Shown here one piece after another: positions 14,385-23,102 of a stretch of DNA of 61,521 bases. Below the pieces are notes generated by a model. It was not told the DNA's origin. It was given only the letters and a program-made list of their open reading frames with translations, and did no database searches. A program made the position numbers and the translations under genes. Numbering within the stretch: position 1 is the stretch's first letter; every line of letters starts with the position of its first letter. This stretch comes from an uncultured Mycoplasmatota bacterium. Its GTDB lineage: Bacteria; Bacillota_I; Bacilli_A; RF39; UBA660. Location: contig UROI01000004.1 of the NCBI GenBank assembly GCA_900549325.1, positions 1-61,521 of the forward strand, given 5' to 3'.

Positions 14385-16037
14385 TTATTCAAAATAACTA
14401 TCTCCAATAAATTCTCTTAGTATTGATGTTTTTGGTACTGACTCACTTGGAATTGGTAAAACAAATTTTAATAATTCAACTAGTCTCTGTGCTGTTTGAT
14501 ATTCTGGATCGTCCTCTTTTATAGAAAATAATAATGGTTCTGCATATGTTTTTAATACTGATAATTCATAGGCTAGACTGGTATTGAATAAGGCGTCGGC
14601 ATTATCTTGATATGGGAAGACATGCTTTTCTTCACCGCTTCTAACTTTCATCCAAGTACCTAATGTTACTGATGGTGAATATCCTCTTGTTCTATTGTCT
14701 CTTACCATTCTTCTTAATAATCTTAAGTCTGTCATACTTATTCTATTATCATTATCAATATTTAGATATGCTAATGGACTTACATAAATTTTAAATTTCT
14801 TTTTCTTTGGTACATTTGTTAGTAGTTCTTCATTTAAAGCATGTAAGCCTTCAATTATTAAGATATCGTTTTCTTTTAACTGAATGGTTCTTTTATATTC
14901 TTTTTTACCATCAATAAAATTAAATGTTGGTACAGTTACTTTTGTACCCTTTAATAGTTTACTTATTTGACTATCAAATAACTTTATATCTATGGCAGTT
15001 ATTGATTCAAAGTCTGGTTTTCCATCTTCTCCTAGTGGGGTTTCTGCCCTTTCATGAAAGTAATCATCTAGTGACAAATGTGTTGGGTTTAGTCCTAGAC
15101 TTTTTAAATAGAGAGATAATTTCATGGCACTGGTAGTTTTTCCTGAACTTGAAGGACCTGATAACAATACTATTTTATAGTCTTCTCTATTTAGAACTAT
15201 CTGCTCTGCTATACTAAGTAATTTATAGTCTTGCATTATTTCTGATAACTGGATAATATCTTCGGGTTTATTACTAGTTATATAGTCATTTAACTCACCT
15301 ATGTTATTTACATTCAAATTATTACCCCATATTGTATATTCTTCAAGAGTGTTAAAGTAATTGGTATGATGTGTATATTTTTTTACTTTCTTATTATCAT
15401 ATATTGATGGAAAGCGAACTACTATTCCTTTATCTGGTATTAATGATAAATCAAAGTACTTAAATACACCTGTTGAAGCTGGAAGATCTCCTATTAAATA
15501 GTTATAATTATCATCTAATTTATATAAGGATACATATTTTGAAGGAACATAAAACAATGTTTTAGCTTTATCTTCCCTTTTGATACTTTTAAAGTATTCT
15601 ATAGCTTCGTACTTAGTTGTATCCATTTTGGTAAATGGAATATTTTTAGAAGTTAGCTCTTTCATCTGTTTTTTTATTTCTGATACATCATTATCGTTAA
15701 TTTTTTTGTCTATTTTACAAAATACACCTTTATCAATAGAATGTTTTACTATTACTTTGGTATCTTTTCCTAAGACTTTATTAGCAATGTAAACAAATAA
15801 ATACAATAATCCTCTTTCATAAATTCTATTTCCTTCAAGAGTATTTATATCATATATTTGTAACGTACCACTTTTCTTAAGTTCGTCTTCTAAATCCACT
15901 TTTTTATTATTATATTTTATAAGAATAGCATCTTCTCTATCTTCTTTAGACATTTTATTTAATATTTCTTTTACTTTGATACCTTTTACATATTCTTCTT
16001 TTTTTCCGCTATTTAAAGTTACTATTATTGTTTGCAT
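14385..16037 (-). CDS. Nucleoside kinase with N-terminal TGS domain (uridine kinase family)
   Basis: A 550-residue protein. An N-terminal TGS/ThrRS-like module (about 1-70) and a second ThrRS-like region (about 85-200) are followed by a phosphoribulokinase/uridine kinase domain with Walker A GPSSSGKTTS (about residue 293) and the downstream SLDDYFHERAETP segment. This fusion is known in clostridia and related groups and is annotated as nucleoside kinase; the preferred nucleoside is not clear. The TGS part may bind nucleotide or RNA. A ribosome binding site with GGAGGAG precedes the ATG. Confidence 0.88.
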   Translation of the reverse strand: MQTIIVTLNSGKKEEYVKGIKVKEILNKMSKEDREDAILIKYNNKKVDLEDELKKSGTLQIYDINTLEGNRIYERGLLYLFVYIANKVLGKDTKVIVKHSIDKGVFCKIDKKINDNDVSEIKKQMKELTSKNIPFTKMDTTKYEAIEYFKSIKREDKAKTLFYVPSKYVSLYKLDDNYNYLIGDLPASTGVFKYFDLSLIPDKGIVVRFPSIYDNKKVKKYTHHTNYFNTLEEYTIWGNNLNVNNIGELNDYITSNKPEDIIQLSEIMQDYKLLSIAEQIVLNREDYKIVLLSGPSSSGKTTSAMKLSLYLKSLGLNPTHLSLDDYFHERAETPLGEDGKPDFESITAIDIKLFDSQISKLLKGTKVTVPTFNFIDGKKEYKRTIQLKENDILIIEGLHALNEELLTNVPKKKKFKIYVSPLAYLNIDNDNRISMTDLRLLRRMVRDNRTRGYSPSVTLGTWMKVRSGEEKHVFPYQDNADALFNTSLAYELSVLKTYAEPLLFSIKEDDPEYQTAQRLVELLKFVLPIPSESVPKTSILREFIGDSYFE

Positions 16038-16128
16038 GTGTCTCCTCCTTCTACTCTATAATCTAATTATACCATATATGTGCATTTTTTGTCATACTTT
16101 TTTTGGTATATTAAACTACATTATATAT

Positions 16129-16134
16129 TATACT
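16129..16134 (+). promoter_or_regulatory. -10 box of clpP
   Basis: TATACT lies 18 bases before the clpP start codon. Transcription would begin almost at the AGGTGAT ribosome binding site. I see no convincing CtsR heptad pair. Confidence 0.5.
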
Positions 16135-16151
16135 ATTTGTAGGTGATAAAT

Positions 16152-16733
16152 ATGAACTTAGTTCCAACGATTATTGAAAAGAATGAAATGGGAGAGAGAG
16201 CTTATGATATCTATTCTAGACTGCTTAAAGATAGAATTATTATATTAAATGGTGAAATTACTGATAATAGTTCTAATATAGTGGTGGCACAGCTATTATA
16301 TTTGGATAGTTTAAATAATGATGATATTAGTTTATATATTAATTCTCCTGGCGGGTCTATCACAGCGGGTATGGCTATATATGATACAATGAATTTTATT
16401 AAAAGCAATGTATCCACGATATGTGTTGGTATGGCGGCATCAATGGCAGCTTTTCTATTATCTTCTGGTGGAAAAGGTAAGAGATATATTCTTCCTAATG
16501 CAGAAGTTATGATTCATCAGCCTTTAGGAGGAGCACAAGGACAAGCTACAGAAATAAAAATAGCCGCTGAAAGAATATTAAAGTTAAAGAAAAAACTTAA
16601 TAAGATTCTTTCTGATAACACAGGAAAAGACATTGATACTATTGATAACGATACAGAAAGAGACTATTTTATGGATAGTGATGAAGCAGTCAGTTATGGT
16701 ATTGTTGATAAGATATTAAAAAAAGCTAGCTAA
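16152..16733 (+). CDS. clpP: ATP-dependent Clp protease proteolytic subunit
   Basis: A 193-residue ClpP. The triad Ser is in GMAASMAAFLL, His in MIHQPLGG and Asp in the TERDYFMD segment. The start is set at ATG 16152, five bases after AGGTGAT; an in-frame GTG nine bases upstream lies within that site. It forms the tetradecameric barrel working with ClpX or ClpC. It is a single gene flanked by opposing genes. Confidence 0.97.
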   Translation: MNLVPTIIEKNEMGERAYDIYSRLLKDRIIILNGEITDNSSNIVVAQLLYLDSLNNDDISLYINSPGGSITAGMAIYDTMNFIKSNVSTICVGMAASMAAFLLSSGGKGKRYILPNAEVMIHQPLGGAQGQATEIKIAAERILKLKKKLNKILSDNTGKDIDTIDNDTERDYFMDSDEAVSYGIVDKILKKAS

Positions 16734-16747
16734 TGCTAACTTTTTTT
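16718..16747. terminator. Bidirectional terminator between clpP and the convergent gene
   Basis: An A-run and GCTAGC pair with GCTAAC and a T-run across a short loop. The element ends clpP on + and, read on -, the 16746-17885 gene. Confidence 0.75.
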
Positions 16748-17885
16748 ATTGAACTTTTGTATTTCCAGTCTTAGTATATCCTTCAACGTAACTTTCTGTT
16801 GACCAAATTACGTCTCTATTTTTTTGAACATATCTATAATAAGTAATTGTATCGTAACTACCATCTGGTTTAGTTGTTACGATGTCTCCTGAATTAAATT
16901 TTACCGTGATTTTTAATGGAACTAAATACTTATCTTTAATGGTTTTGATATTATCAAGAGACTTTATATTTATTTTTACATTTATATAGAAGTTTCCTTT
17001 ATAGTAATATGGAGTTAACTTGTATGTAAAGTTATTTTCCTTTAATGAATACTCTTCAATTGTATCTAGAGTTAAATCATTATTTTTTACCATTGATATG
17101 TTTTTATCAGTAGTAAACTCTTTCTCATCATTATAATAAGATACATCTTTAATAGTAGTAAAATAATATTTGCTATTTGGAACATTATTTAATTTTAATG
17201 TGTATTCTATAGTGTTATTTTTAATGTCTTTTTTATTTATTACTCCTAGTGAATAATATGTTTTTTCTGCAGTACTATAATATTCATATTTGTTTTCAAT
17301 ATTATCTCCAGTCTTATTACCTTTCATCCACTTTGTATATGTTGTCCACTCTTTTACGTATTCATAATATGTAACGCCAGTATTTGTATTATTGTTAGTA
17401 TTACCATTGTTATTATTATTACTATTATCTCCAGTGTTGTTATTTGTGCTGCCATTATTGGTATTGGTAGTACAATTTTTACAATCTTTTAGACTAAAAC
17501 TTCTGGTAATAGTATTCTTTTCTTTACCACACTCTAAATTAGTCTCTACTTCATAATCATTTTTTCTTCGAGTTATTTTTGAGTAGCTGTTCTTGGTATT
17601 ACATTTTTCACCTTCACCTGTTTTTACTGATACGATTAACTCTTTTTCAATCATTTCATCAAGTGTTATTTTAAGGCTTTCACCTTGTTTTGTTGGTAAA
17701 TCTACATCTTTAAAATATTTAACCACTACTGTTTCCATATTGTTAATATTGTTCTTAAATGTATCAGATAACTTATTTCTATTTATTAGTTTTGATACTA
17801 ACCAAACAATTATTAATATGAAAGCAAAAGCTATTATTATTTTAATAAATAAACTTAGCCAATTTATTTTCTTTTCATCTTCCAT
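16746..17885 (-). CDS. Membrane-anchored extracellular protein with Asn-rich linker
   Basis: A 379-residue protein I cannot place in a family. Residues about 9-30 form a single membrane anchor. The extracellular part has a first domain (35-135) with Cys residues (EKCNTK, LECGKE, DCKNC), then an Asn/Thr/Gly-rich linker (about 140-170), then a beta-rich C-terminal domain starting YYEYVKEWTTYTKW. The low-complexity linker is typical of surface proteins in AT-rich Firmicutes. It follows a 39-residue membrane peptide gene. Confidence 0.7.
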   Translation of the reverse strand: MEDEKKINWLSLFIKIIIAFAFILIIVWLVSKLINRNKLSDTFKNNINNMETVVVKYFKDVDLPTKQGESLKITLDEMIEKELIVSVKTGEGEKCNTKNSYSKITRRKNDYEVETNLECGKEKNTITRSFSLKDCKNCTTNTNNGSTNNNTGDNSNNNNNGNTNNNTNTGVTYYEYVKEWTTYTKWMKGNKTGDNIENKYEYYSTAEKTYYSLGVINKKDIKNNTIEYTLKLNNVPNSKYYFTTIKDVSYYNDEKEFTTDKNISMVKNNDLTLDTIEEYSLKENNFTYKLTPYYYKGNFYINVKINIKSLDNIKTIKDKYLVPLKITVKFNSGDIVTTKPDGSYDTITYYRYVQKNRDVIWSTESYVEGYTKTGNTKVQ

Positions 17886-17908
17886 AATCTAAAACCTCCC
17901 TTTTGGAA

Positions 17909-18028
17909 TTATATTGCTTCAATGAATAATATAATTATAAATATTATTATGAGAATGATTATCATTACTATTTGCCTTGCTAGTGTGCTTATTTCTTTTA
18001 TTAGTTTAATAATCTTATCGTCGAGCAT
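17909..18028 (-). CDS. 39-residue single-pass membrane peptide
   Basis: A short gene: ATG at 18028, stop at 17909-17911. The N-terminal half is charged (MLDDKIIKLIKEIS...). The C-terminal half is one Ile-rich membrane segment of about 18 residues. AGGGAAGG lies six bases before the ATG, a better ribosome binding site than many real genes here. It lies 24 bp upstream of the membrane-anchored 379-residue gene and is probably co-transcribed with it. It could be a small regulatory membrane peptide or a type I toxin-like peptide; neither can be decided. Confidence 0.6.
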   Translation of the reverse strand: MLDDKIIKLIKEISTLARQIVMIIILIIIFIIILFIEAI

Positions 18029-18073
18029 ACAATACCTTCCCTAAAATTGCTTCCTATTATAGCATATGACTAG

Positions 18074-18337
18074 TTAGTTGTCAATATTTAGATGTACTAT
18101 TGTACAGCCATCATTTAGCCCATCAGTATAGTATTTTATTACTTCTTTTCTTTTAGAAAGAGTATCATGTACTGAGGACTTTACTAGTCCTTTTCCCTTT
18201 CCATGTATTATTAATATTTTATTATTTTTTAGTATTATATTATCATTAACAAAATCATTTGTTGCCACTCTAGCTGATTCTATATCATAACCATGTAAAT
18301 CAATAAATGGTAAATTTTTTGTAAATATATCTTCCAT
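18074..18337 (-). CDS. Stand-alone Smr domain protein
   Basis: An 87-residue protein that is essentially one Smr domain: IDLHGYDIESAR (LDLHG motif) and IIHGKGKG (HGxG motif). Smr domains are found at the C-terminus of MutS2 and act as nucleases in DNA or ribosome-collision mRNA cleavage. This protein lacks the MutS part. The substrate is unknown. Confidence 0.88.
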   Translation of the reverse strand: MEDIFTKNLPFIDLHGYDIESARVATNDFVNDNIILKNNKILIIHGKGKGLVKSSVHDTLSKRKEVIKYYTDGLNDGCTIVHLNIDN

Positions 18338-18393
18338 AGTTCATTCTCCTCTAGATATATATTATACCAAATATTAGAGATTAATTAAAGAAA

Positions 18394-18416
18394 AAGATTA
18401 CTATTTTGGTAATCTT
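18394..18416 (-). terminator. Terminator of the sensor kinase gene
   Basis: AAGATTAC (18394-18401) pairs with GTAATCTT (18409-18416) around a 7-nt loop, followed on the minus strand by TTTTTC. The stop codon lies in the stem. Confidence 0.75.
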
Positions 18417-19636
18417 ATTGTAACTTTTGTTCCCACACCCTCTTTTGAAGTATATATTAGTTCTCCATTATGAGCCTTTACTATTTCATTAGATAAGCAT
18501 ACACCTAGTCCACTGCCATCTTTTTTGGTGGTAAAGAACATTGTTTTTAGTTGTTGTAGTTCTTCTTCATTCATTCCAAGTCCGTCATCTTCAACAATAA
18601 TATCAATATATTTTTTATAAATATTACTTGATATTTCTATTTGCCCTTTATTCTCTATTGCTTCAACACTATTTTTTAACACATTAATTAACACTTGTTT
18701 TAATCTTTCATAATCTCCTTCAAAATATATTTCTTCGTCTTCTCTATCTTTATAAATTAGTTTAATATTCTTTTTATTTAAAATTATTTTAAATGAGTCA
18801 TATACGTCTTCAAGAAGAAGATTTAAATCTATTTCTGTTTTTACTATTTTAATTTTATTAAATTCTAAGAAATCAGTTATTATATTTAAACTGCGATTGG
18901 CTTCTTCACGCATTATATTTAAATATTTTAATGATTTTTCTTTATTATCTATGTTAAACATATCTAAATATCCTTTAATAACTGCAAGGGGATTTTTTAT
19001 TTCGTGAGTTAATTTAAATAATGATTCTTTTATGACTTTGTCTTTTTCTAGTATTTCTATTGACTTGTTTAATTCTCTTACTTTTTCAATTATTTTAAAT
19101 ATATACAAAATTACAAATGAAATAAAATAATATATAAATACCAATATTATTAATTCTAGAAAACTATTTAAAGTTAAATCTAAATCTTTGAAAAAGTATT
19201 CAAATGATAGAAAGAAGCCTTGGAGAACCGCTATTGAAAGGATAAAACTCTCCATACTTAGTTTTCTTTTCTGGGCACATATATACAATATAAAATATGT
19301 TAAATACTTTATGCTAACTATTAAACAAATATTTTTATAAATTAGAAAACAATATGCAATATTTATTGTAGATAAGAGAATTGCTAATAATGGCTTTTTC
19401 TTCATTAAGGCTATTACTATTGGTATATTACAAAATAATAATACTTTACTATTTCCATTTATTATTCCGAATCTAAGGCACAAATAAAGTGAACTGGTTA
19501 GAGCTATGCTAAGTAGCAGATTATTATAATTCTTATTAATATCGCTTTTATAGCAAACTAATACTAAATATACCAATATAGGAAAAACAATTAAAACTAC
19601 ATTTAAAATTATATCTTCAAAAATTTCTATGTTCAT
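18401..19636 (-). CDS. Orphan membrane sensor histidine kinase
   Basis: A 411-residue protein. About six membrane segments (residues 8-180) are followed by a full HisKA/HATPase transmitter: H-box KLTHEIKNPLAVIKG, N-box VLKNSVEAIE, G1 VEDDGLGM, G2 GSGLGVCLSNEIV. Unlike the two hybrid paralogues in this window it keeps every catalytic element. No response regulator gene is adjacent. The compact layout resembles Spo0A-phosphorelay kinases of the KinB/KinC type; with spoIIR and cwlD nearby that is a reasonable but unproven guess. Confidence 0.88.
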   Translation of the reverse strand: MNIEIFEDIILNVVLIVFPILVYLVLVCYKSDINKNYNNLLLSIALTSSLYLCLRFGIINGNSKVLLFCNIPIVIALMKKKPLLAILLSTINIAYCFLIYKNICLIVSIKYLTYFILYICAQKRKLSMESFILSIAVLQGFFLSFEYFFKDLDLTLNSFLELIILVFIYYFISFVILYIFKIIEKVRELNKSIEILEKDKVIKESLFKLTHEIKNPLAVIKGYLDMFNIDNKEKSLKYLNIMREEANRSLNIITDFLEFNKIKIVKTEIDLNLLLEDVYDSFKIILNKKNIKLIYKDREDEEIYFEGDYERLKQVLINVLKNSVEAIENKGQIEISSNIYKKYIDIIVEDDGLGMNEEELQQLKTMFFTTKKDGSGLGVCLSNEIVKAHNGELIYTSKEGVGTKVTIRLPK

Positions 19637-19704
19637 AATATCCTTCTCTCTAAAAAAGATTATACATTTTATTTTTGTCGAATTTTGTCGAATAATGTCA
19701 AAAA

Positions 19705-19733
19705 AAAGAGCTTTTTGTAAATTTTTGCTCTTT
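19705..19733 (-). terminator. Terminator of the EIIB-like gene
   Basis: AAAGAGC (19705-19711) pairs with GCTCTTT (19727-19733), followed on the minus strand by eight T-rich bases. It also separates this gene from the kinase downstream. Confidence 0.75.
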
Positions 19734-20046
19734 ATTTTAATTCATCAATATATTTTTTTATTTTTTTGGCATCATTACCTAAGATTATTTTTAGTTGGTC
19801 ATCTATTTCTACAACGCCTTTTGCTCCTAATTTAATGATACCCTCTTTGTTAGCTTTTGTTATATCCTTTAGAGTTACTTTGAATCTAGACATATCTACT
19901 TCAGTATCTAAAATATTATCTTTTCCTCCTAGTAATTCTACTAATTTATTAAACTCTAATTTAACATCTTTTTTATTCATCTTAACTATAGCTAGTGCAA
20001 TTATTAATAAAACAGCTATAATTACTATATATTGCCATGTGTCCAT
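19732..20046 (-). CDS. Membrane-tethered EIIB(glucose)-like domain lacking the active cysteine
   Basis: A 104-residue protein. Residues 5-22 are a membrane anchor and 30-104 resemble the PTS glucose-family IIB domain: LVELLGGKDNI, then SRFKVTLKD where IIB has C-x-T-R-L-R-V, then LGAKGVVEIDDQLKIILG. At the position of the phosphorylated Cys of the family there appears to be Asp (EVDMSRFKV). It therefore cannot act as a standard phosphocarrier. GAGGTG precedes the ATG. A regulatory or scaffold role is inferred only from the loss. Confidence 0.75.
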   Translation of the reverse strand: MDTWQYIVIIAVLLIIALAIVKMNKKDVKLEFNKLVELLGGKDNILDTEVDMSRFKVTLKDITKANKEGIIKLGAKGVVEIDDQLKIILGNDAKKIKKYIDELK

Positions 20047-20153
20047 TTTATCTTTTCACCTCTATTACATTATACTATTTTTTTTTATTTATAACAAGTA
20101 GTATACTAAATTTTTATTTTAGTAAATTTATGATTTTTATTATTAAATTTTGA

Positions 20154-20169
20154 TTAACTATTAGTTAAC
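20154..20169. promoter_or_regulatory. Putative AgrA (LytTR) site upstream of agrB
   Basis: TTAAC at 20154-20158 and 20165-20169 are direct repeats with an 11-bp period; on the minus strand this reads GTTAA-N6-GTTAA. The same spacing occurs at 25229-25244 upstream of the ltaS-agrA-agrC operon. LytTR regulators bind GTT-containing direct repeats, so AgrA is the likely binder (inference). Confidence 0.5.
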
Positions 20170-20239
20170 CAAAATATATGTATTAGTATTCTTTAAAAAT
20201 CTAAACTATTAATTAAAAAAATTAATTATAATGTAATGA

Positions 20240-20245
20240 TATAAT
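20240..20245 (+). promoter_or_regulatory. -10 box of agrBD
   Basis: TATAAT lies 16 bases before the agrB ATG, and no good -35 is visible at the expected distance. This fits dependence on an activator. The AAGG ribosome binding site is weak. Confidence 0.5.
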
Positions 20246-20261
20246 TAAAGCGTGATAAGGT

Positions 20262-20870
20262 ATGAGAGAGAAGTTTTTAAAAAGTACCATGAAATCTATT
20301 GCAAATAAGTATCCTGATTATGATAAAGATAGGCTTGAAATTATTGAATATGGTCTTGAGTCTTTATATATCATGATTACTAAAACTATTGTTATTTCTT
20401 TAATTGCTTTATTGTTAAATGTATTTAAAGAAATGCTTATCATTATGATATTATACAACATTATAAGAACAACAGCGTTTGGTATGCATGCTAAAGAAAG
20501 TTGGCAGTGCTATATAATATCCATTACTCTCTTTATTGGAGGAGCACTACTTTTTAAATATGTTAATGTCAGTTTCTATGCTAATGCTCTAATAGGCGCC
20601 ACATCTTATATATTTTTAGTTATTTATGCACCCGCTGATACATATAAGAGACCTTTAGTAAATACTAAAAAAAGAAAAATTTATAAAATTATTACAGTTA
20701 TTAATAGTTCTATTTTTTTAATATTAATTATAGTATTTAAAAATAGTAATATTAGTACAGCCTTAAGTTTAGGACTTTTGGATTCAATGTTAATGATACA
20801 TCCATTAACCTATAGGATGTTTCATTTACCATATAATAACTATAAAACTTATAATGAGTCATATAGTTAG
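20262..20870 (+). CDS. agrB: Accessory gene regulator B, AIP-processing membrane protease
   Basis: A 202-residue polytopic AgrB family protein. The catalytic pair is His76 (RTTAFGMHAKES) and Cys83 (SWQCYI). The conserved N-terminus is cytosolic and four to five membrane segments follow. AgrB removes the C-terminal tail of AgrD and forms the thiolactone. The agrD gene lies 43 bp downstream. The genes for the receptor and regulator (agrC, agrA) are on the opposite strand and converge on agrD, unlike the single agrBDCA operon of Staphylococcus. Confidence 0.93.
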   Translation: MREKFLKSTMKSIANKYPDYDKDRLEIIEYGLESLYIMITKTIVISLIALLLNVFKEMLIIMILYNIIRTTAFGMHAKESWQCYIISITLFIGGALLFKYVNVSFYANALIGATSYIFLVIYAPADTYKRPLVNTKKRKIYKIITVINSSIFLILIIVFKNSNISTALSLGLLDSMLMIHPLTYRMFHLPYNNYKTYNESYS

Positions 20871-20913
20871 TTGATATGGTGAAATATAGACAAAAGAGGA
20901 GGTATGTAGTATT

Positions 20914-21027
20914 ATGTTTGCATCATTTTTATCTTGGCTTGGTTCTCTAGCTGCTTCAACTGGTTCTAAAGCTTGCTGGGTATGGTTAGTTGATGAACCA
21001 AAGATGCCAAAATCTTTAATTAAATAA
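20914..21027 (+). CDS. agrD: AgrD-like autoinducing peptide precursor
   Basis: A 37-residue precursor. It has an amphipathic N-terminal leader (MFASFLSWLG...), then SKACWVWLV, then the AgrD tail DEPKMPKSL. The single Cys21 is the expected thiolactone donor. If AgrB cuts directly before DEP, as in S. aureus AgrD, the ring would be CWVWLV, six residues rather than the usual five. A cut one residue earlier would give five. GAGGAGG lies 11 bases before the ATG. Position directly after agrB makes the call strong despite the small size. Confidence 0.9.
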   Translation: MFASFLSWLGSLAASTGSKACWVWLVDEPKMPKSLIK

Positions 21028-21041
21028 CTTTTATATTTTAC

Positions 21042-21078
21042 AAAAAGAACTATGACTATTTATTATCATAATTCTTTT
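21042..21078. terminator. Bidirectional terminator between agrD and agrC
   Basis: A 14-bp stem with one mismatch (21042-21055 with 21065-21078), flanked by A- and T-runs. It serves agrBD on + and agrC on -, and overlaps the end of agrC. Confidence 0.8.
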
Positions 21079-22381
21079 TATTATTCGTTACTTTCAAAGT
21101 TTGAATATAAATATTATTTCTTATTTCATTCTTGGCTTCAAACATATTATTTTCGCTTAATATCTTTTTAACTAACAGCAAGCCATGACCTCTATTTTTG
21201 CCTTTAGTACTAAAAGATTCTTTACCAATTTTATCTAAATTAATTTCATTATTAAAAGTATTAGTAATGATTATTTCAACCTTTTCATTGATTAAATACA
21301 TTTCTATACCAAGCTTTTTATCTTTTGATGTAAAACTTGCCTCAATAGCATTATCTAGATAAACACCTATTATTCTAGCTAAATCTTTAAAGTCTTTGGT
21401 ATCAACATCCTTCAAAAATGAATTTTCTATTTGTTTAGAAATATTTACTGATACACTTATACCTTTATTTTCAGCTTCAAGAAACTTGTAATAAAAGAAA
21501 CCTTTTAATCCATTTGATGGTAAATATTTAAATTTAGAATACTTCGTTGTACTTACTTTACCCTTATCACCAATAACGCTATCAATATATTCAATTATAG
21601 AACCATTATCTTCTTTATCTTGAAGTTTACATTTAATCGTGGCAAATTCATTTTTAGTTTCATGTCTTAATGTTCTTTGCTCTTCAATATCACTTTCATA
21701 ATTTTTCATTACATCAAGTAAGCCATCATATTTTTTAGATACATTTTCATTATCCATTCTTTGTTTGTATAACGAAAACAGTATAATTATAAAAGCAAAC
21801 ATAGCAATTAAATATAACAGAACATCTTGATTTAGTTTATAACCTGTAGCAAATCTATAAAAGAATATTGCTGTAAATATAATAGATAATATTGAAATTA
21901 TAACTATTTTCTTATTTTCAGACATTTTATAATTTACTAATTTTCTTAATGGCCTTTTCATAACGAATGTTAATAGTATCATTACTGTGCATATAGTAAT
22001 ATTTCCTATTAAACTACCCGATAAATTTGAATAAAAGTAAGACTTGCTTATATCAAATATATAAAGCATTCCACCTAATACAAGTAAATCAGGTATTACT
22101 AGTAGTATTACATATAGTATAGAGGTAAAAATTGCTTTACTTAGTTTGATATCAAATGTTAAGAAAAATAATGAGGCATATAATAGACAAGTAGTTATTG
22201 TTTTTATTGTACCAGTGGTATATTTAAATACAATGATGTTTAATAATACGAATGCTGATAATATTAGTATGTCATTAATTATGCTTTTGTATCTACGATT
22301 TACTATGACTATCCTTCCAAATATGTATAGAGTCAGTATTAAAAGCGTACTACTTAATAATGTTTTAAAATTCTCCAACAT
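21056..22381 (-). CDS. agrC: AgrC-like quorum-sensing histidine kinase
   Basis: A 441-residue protein. Six to seven membrane segments (residues about 5-205) form the peptide sensor. The HPK10-type transmitter follows: phosphoacceptor His in TLRHETKNEF, N-box YLDNAIEAS, and the GHKL glycine box GKNRGHGLLLVKK. It would detect the AgrD-derived cyclic peptide and phosphorylate AgrA. It overlaps agrA by 17 bp, so the two are translationally coupled. Confidence 0.92.
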   Translation of the reverse strand: MLENFKTLLSSTLLILTLYIFGRIVIVNRRYKSIINDILILSAFVLLNIIVFKYTTGTIKTITTCLLYASLFFLTFDIKLSKAIFTSILYVILLVIPDLLVLGGMLYIFDISKSYFYSNLSGSLIGNITICTVMILLTFVMKRPLRKLVNYKMSENKKIVIISILSIIFTAIFFYRFATGYKLNQDVLLYLIAMFAFIIILFSLYKQRMDNENVSKKYDGLLDVMKNYESDIEEQRTLRHETKNEFATIKCKLQDKEDNGSIIEYIDSVIGDKGKVSTTKYSKFKYLPSNGLKGFFYYKFLEAENKGISVSVNISKQIENSFLKDVDTKDFKDLARIIGVYLDNAIEASFTSKDKKLGIEMYLINEKVEIIITNTFNNEINLDKIGKESFSTKGKNRGHGLLLVKKILSENNMFEAKNEIRNNIYIQTLKVTNNKKNYDNK

Positions 22382-23096
22382 ATTTCTTCAATCCCTTTCT
22401 TGATGCTGGAGAAATTAGATTTGTTTTTTCTCCATTTTTAAAGTATATTGTGGAAGTTGAATAGTCTACCTCTCTAACATTATCTAAGTTTACTAAGCAT
22501 GATTTATGTGTTTGATAAAACATCGGTTTTAATTTACCCTTTAATTTTACTATTGATGTAGTTACAAATTTTTGATCGCCACTTACTTCGTGTATTATAC
22601 ATTTATTTTGAGAAGTTGCTTTTTCTATAAAATTTATTTCTTTATATCTAAGTTTTGTTTGAACGTGATTGTAAGTAAAACTTAAAACCTTATTCTTGTA
22701 CATATTATCTATTACATATGTAATAGTCTCTGCAAGTCTTTCTTCATATCTGTTATATTTTGATATAAAATCTATTGCTCCAAGTCTTGAATAGAATATA
22801 TCATTTTTACATTCCGAATGAGCTGTAACAAATATTATTATACTTTCATTATCAATCTCTCTTATTTCTGATGCGATTTCTAATCCGCTTATTGTTGGTA
22901 ATTCAATATCTAAAATATATATTTTTATATCTGTATCATCATTCATAACCTTTTTAAACTTATTATTATATTCATTGAATTTTAATATTTTATATTCAAT
23001 ATCATAATTCATCAATGCTTTTACTACATATTTGCTAGCAGTTTCTAGTGCTTCATTGCTGTCTTCGCAAATTACAAACTTAATCATTTCTTTCAC
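22365..23096 (-). CDS. agrA: AgrA-like LytTR response regulator
   Basis: A 243-residue protein. The receiver domain (about 5-125) has an acidic pocket CEDS, phosphoacceptor Asp in IYILDIEL, T in VTAHSE and K in ISKYN. A LytTR DNA-binding domain follows (about 140-240, with ATSQNKCIIH and QTHKSCLVNL). LytTR proteins bind direct repeats in promoters. It starts 6 bp after the ltaS-like gene, so all three genes form one operon. Confidence 0.93.
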   Translation of the reverse strand: MKEMIKFVICEDSNEALETASKYVVKALMNYDIEYKILKFNEYNNKFKKVMNDDTDIKIYILDIELPTISGLEIASEIREIDNESIIIFVTAHSECKNDIFYSRLGAIDFISKYNRYEERLAETITYVIDNMYKNKVLSFTYNHVQTKLRYKEINFIEKATSQNKCIIHEVSGDQKFVTTSIVKLKGKLKPMFYQTHKSCLVNLDNVREVDYSTSTIYFKNGEKTNLISPASRKGLKKYVGEF

Positions 23097-23102
23097 TTCT
23101 TT

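Noticed and set aside
17400..17480. Low-complexity AT-rich repeat as a possible mobile scar
   Set aside because: It encodes the Asn/Thr linker of the 379-residue surface protein in frame.
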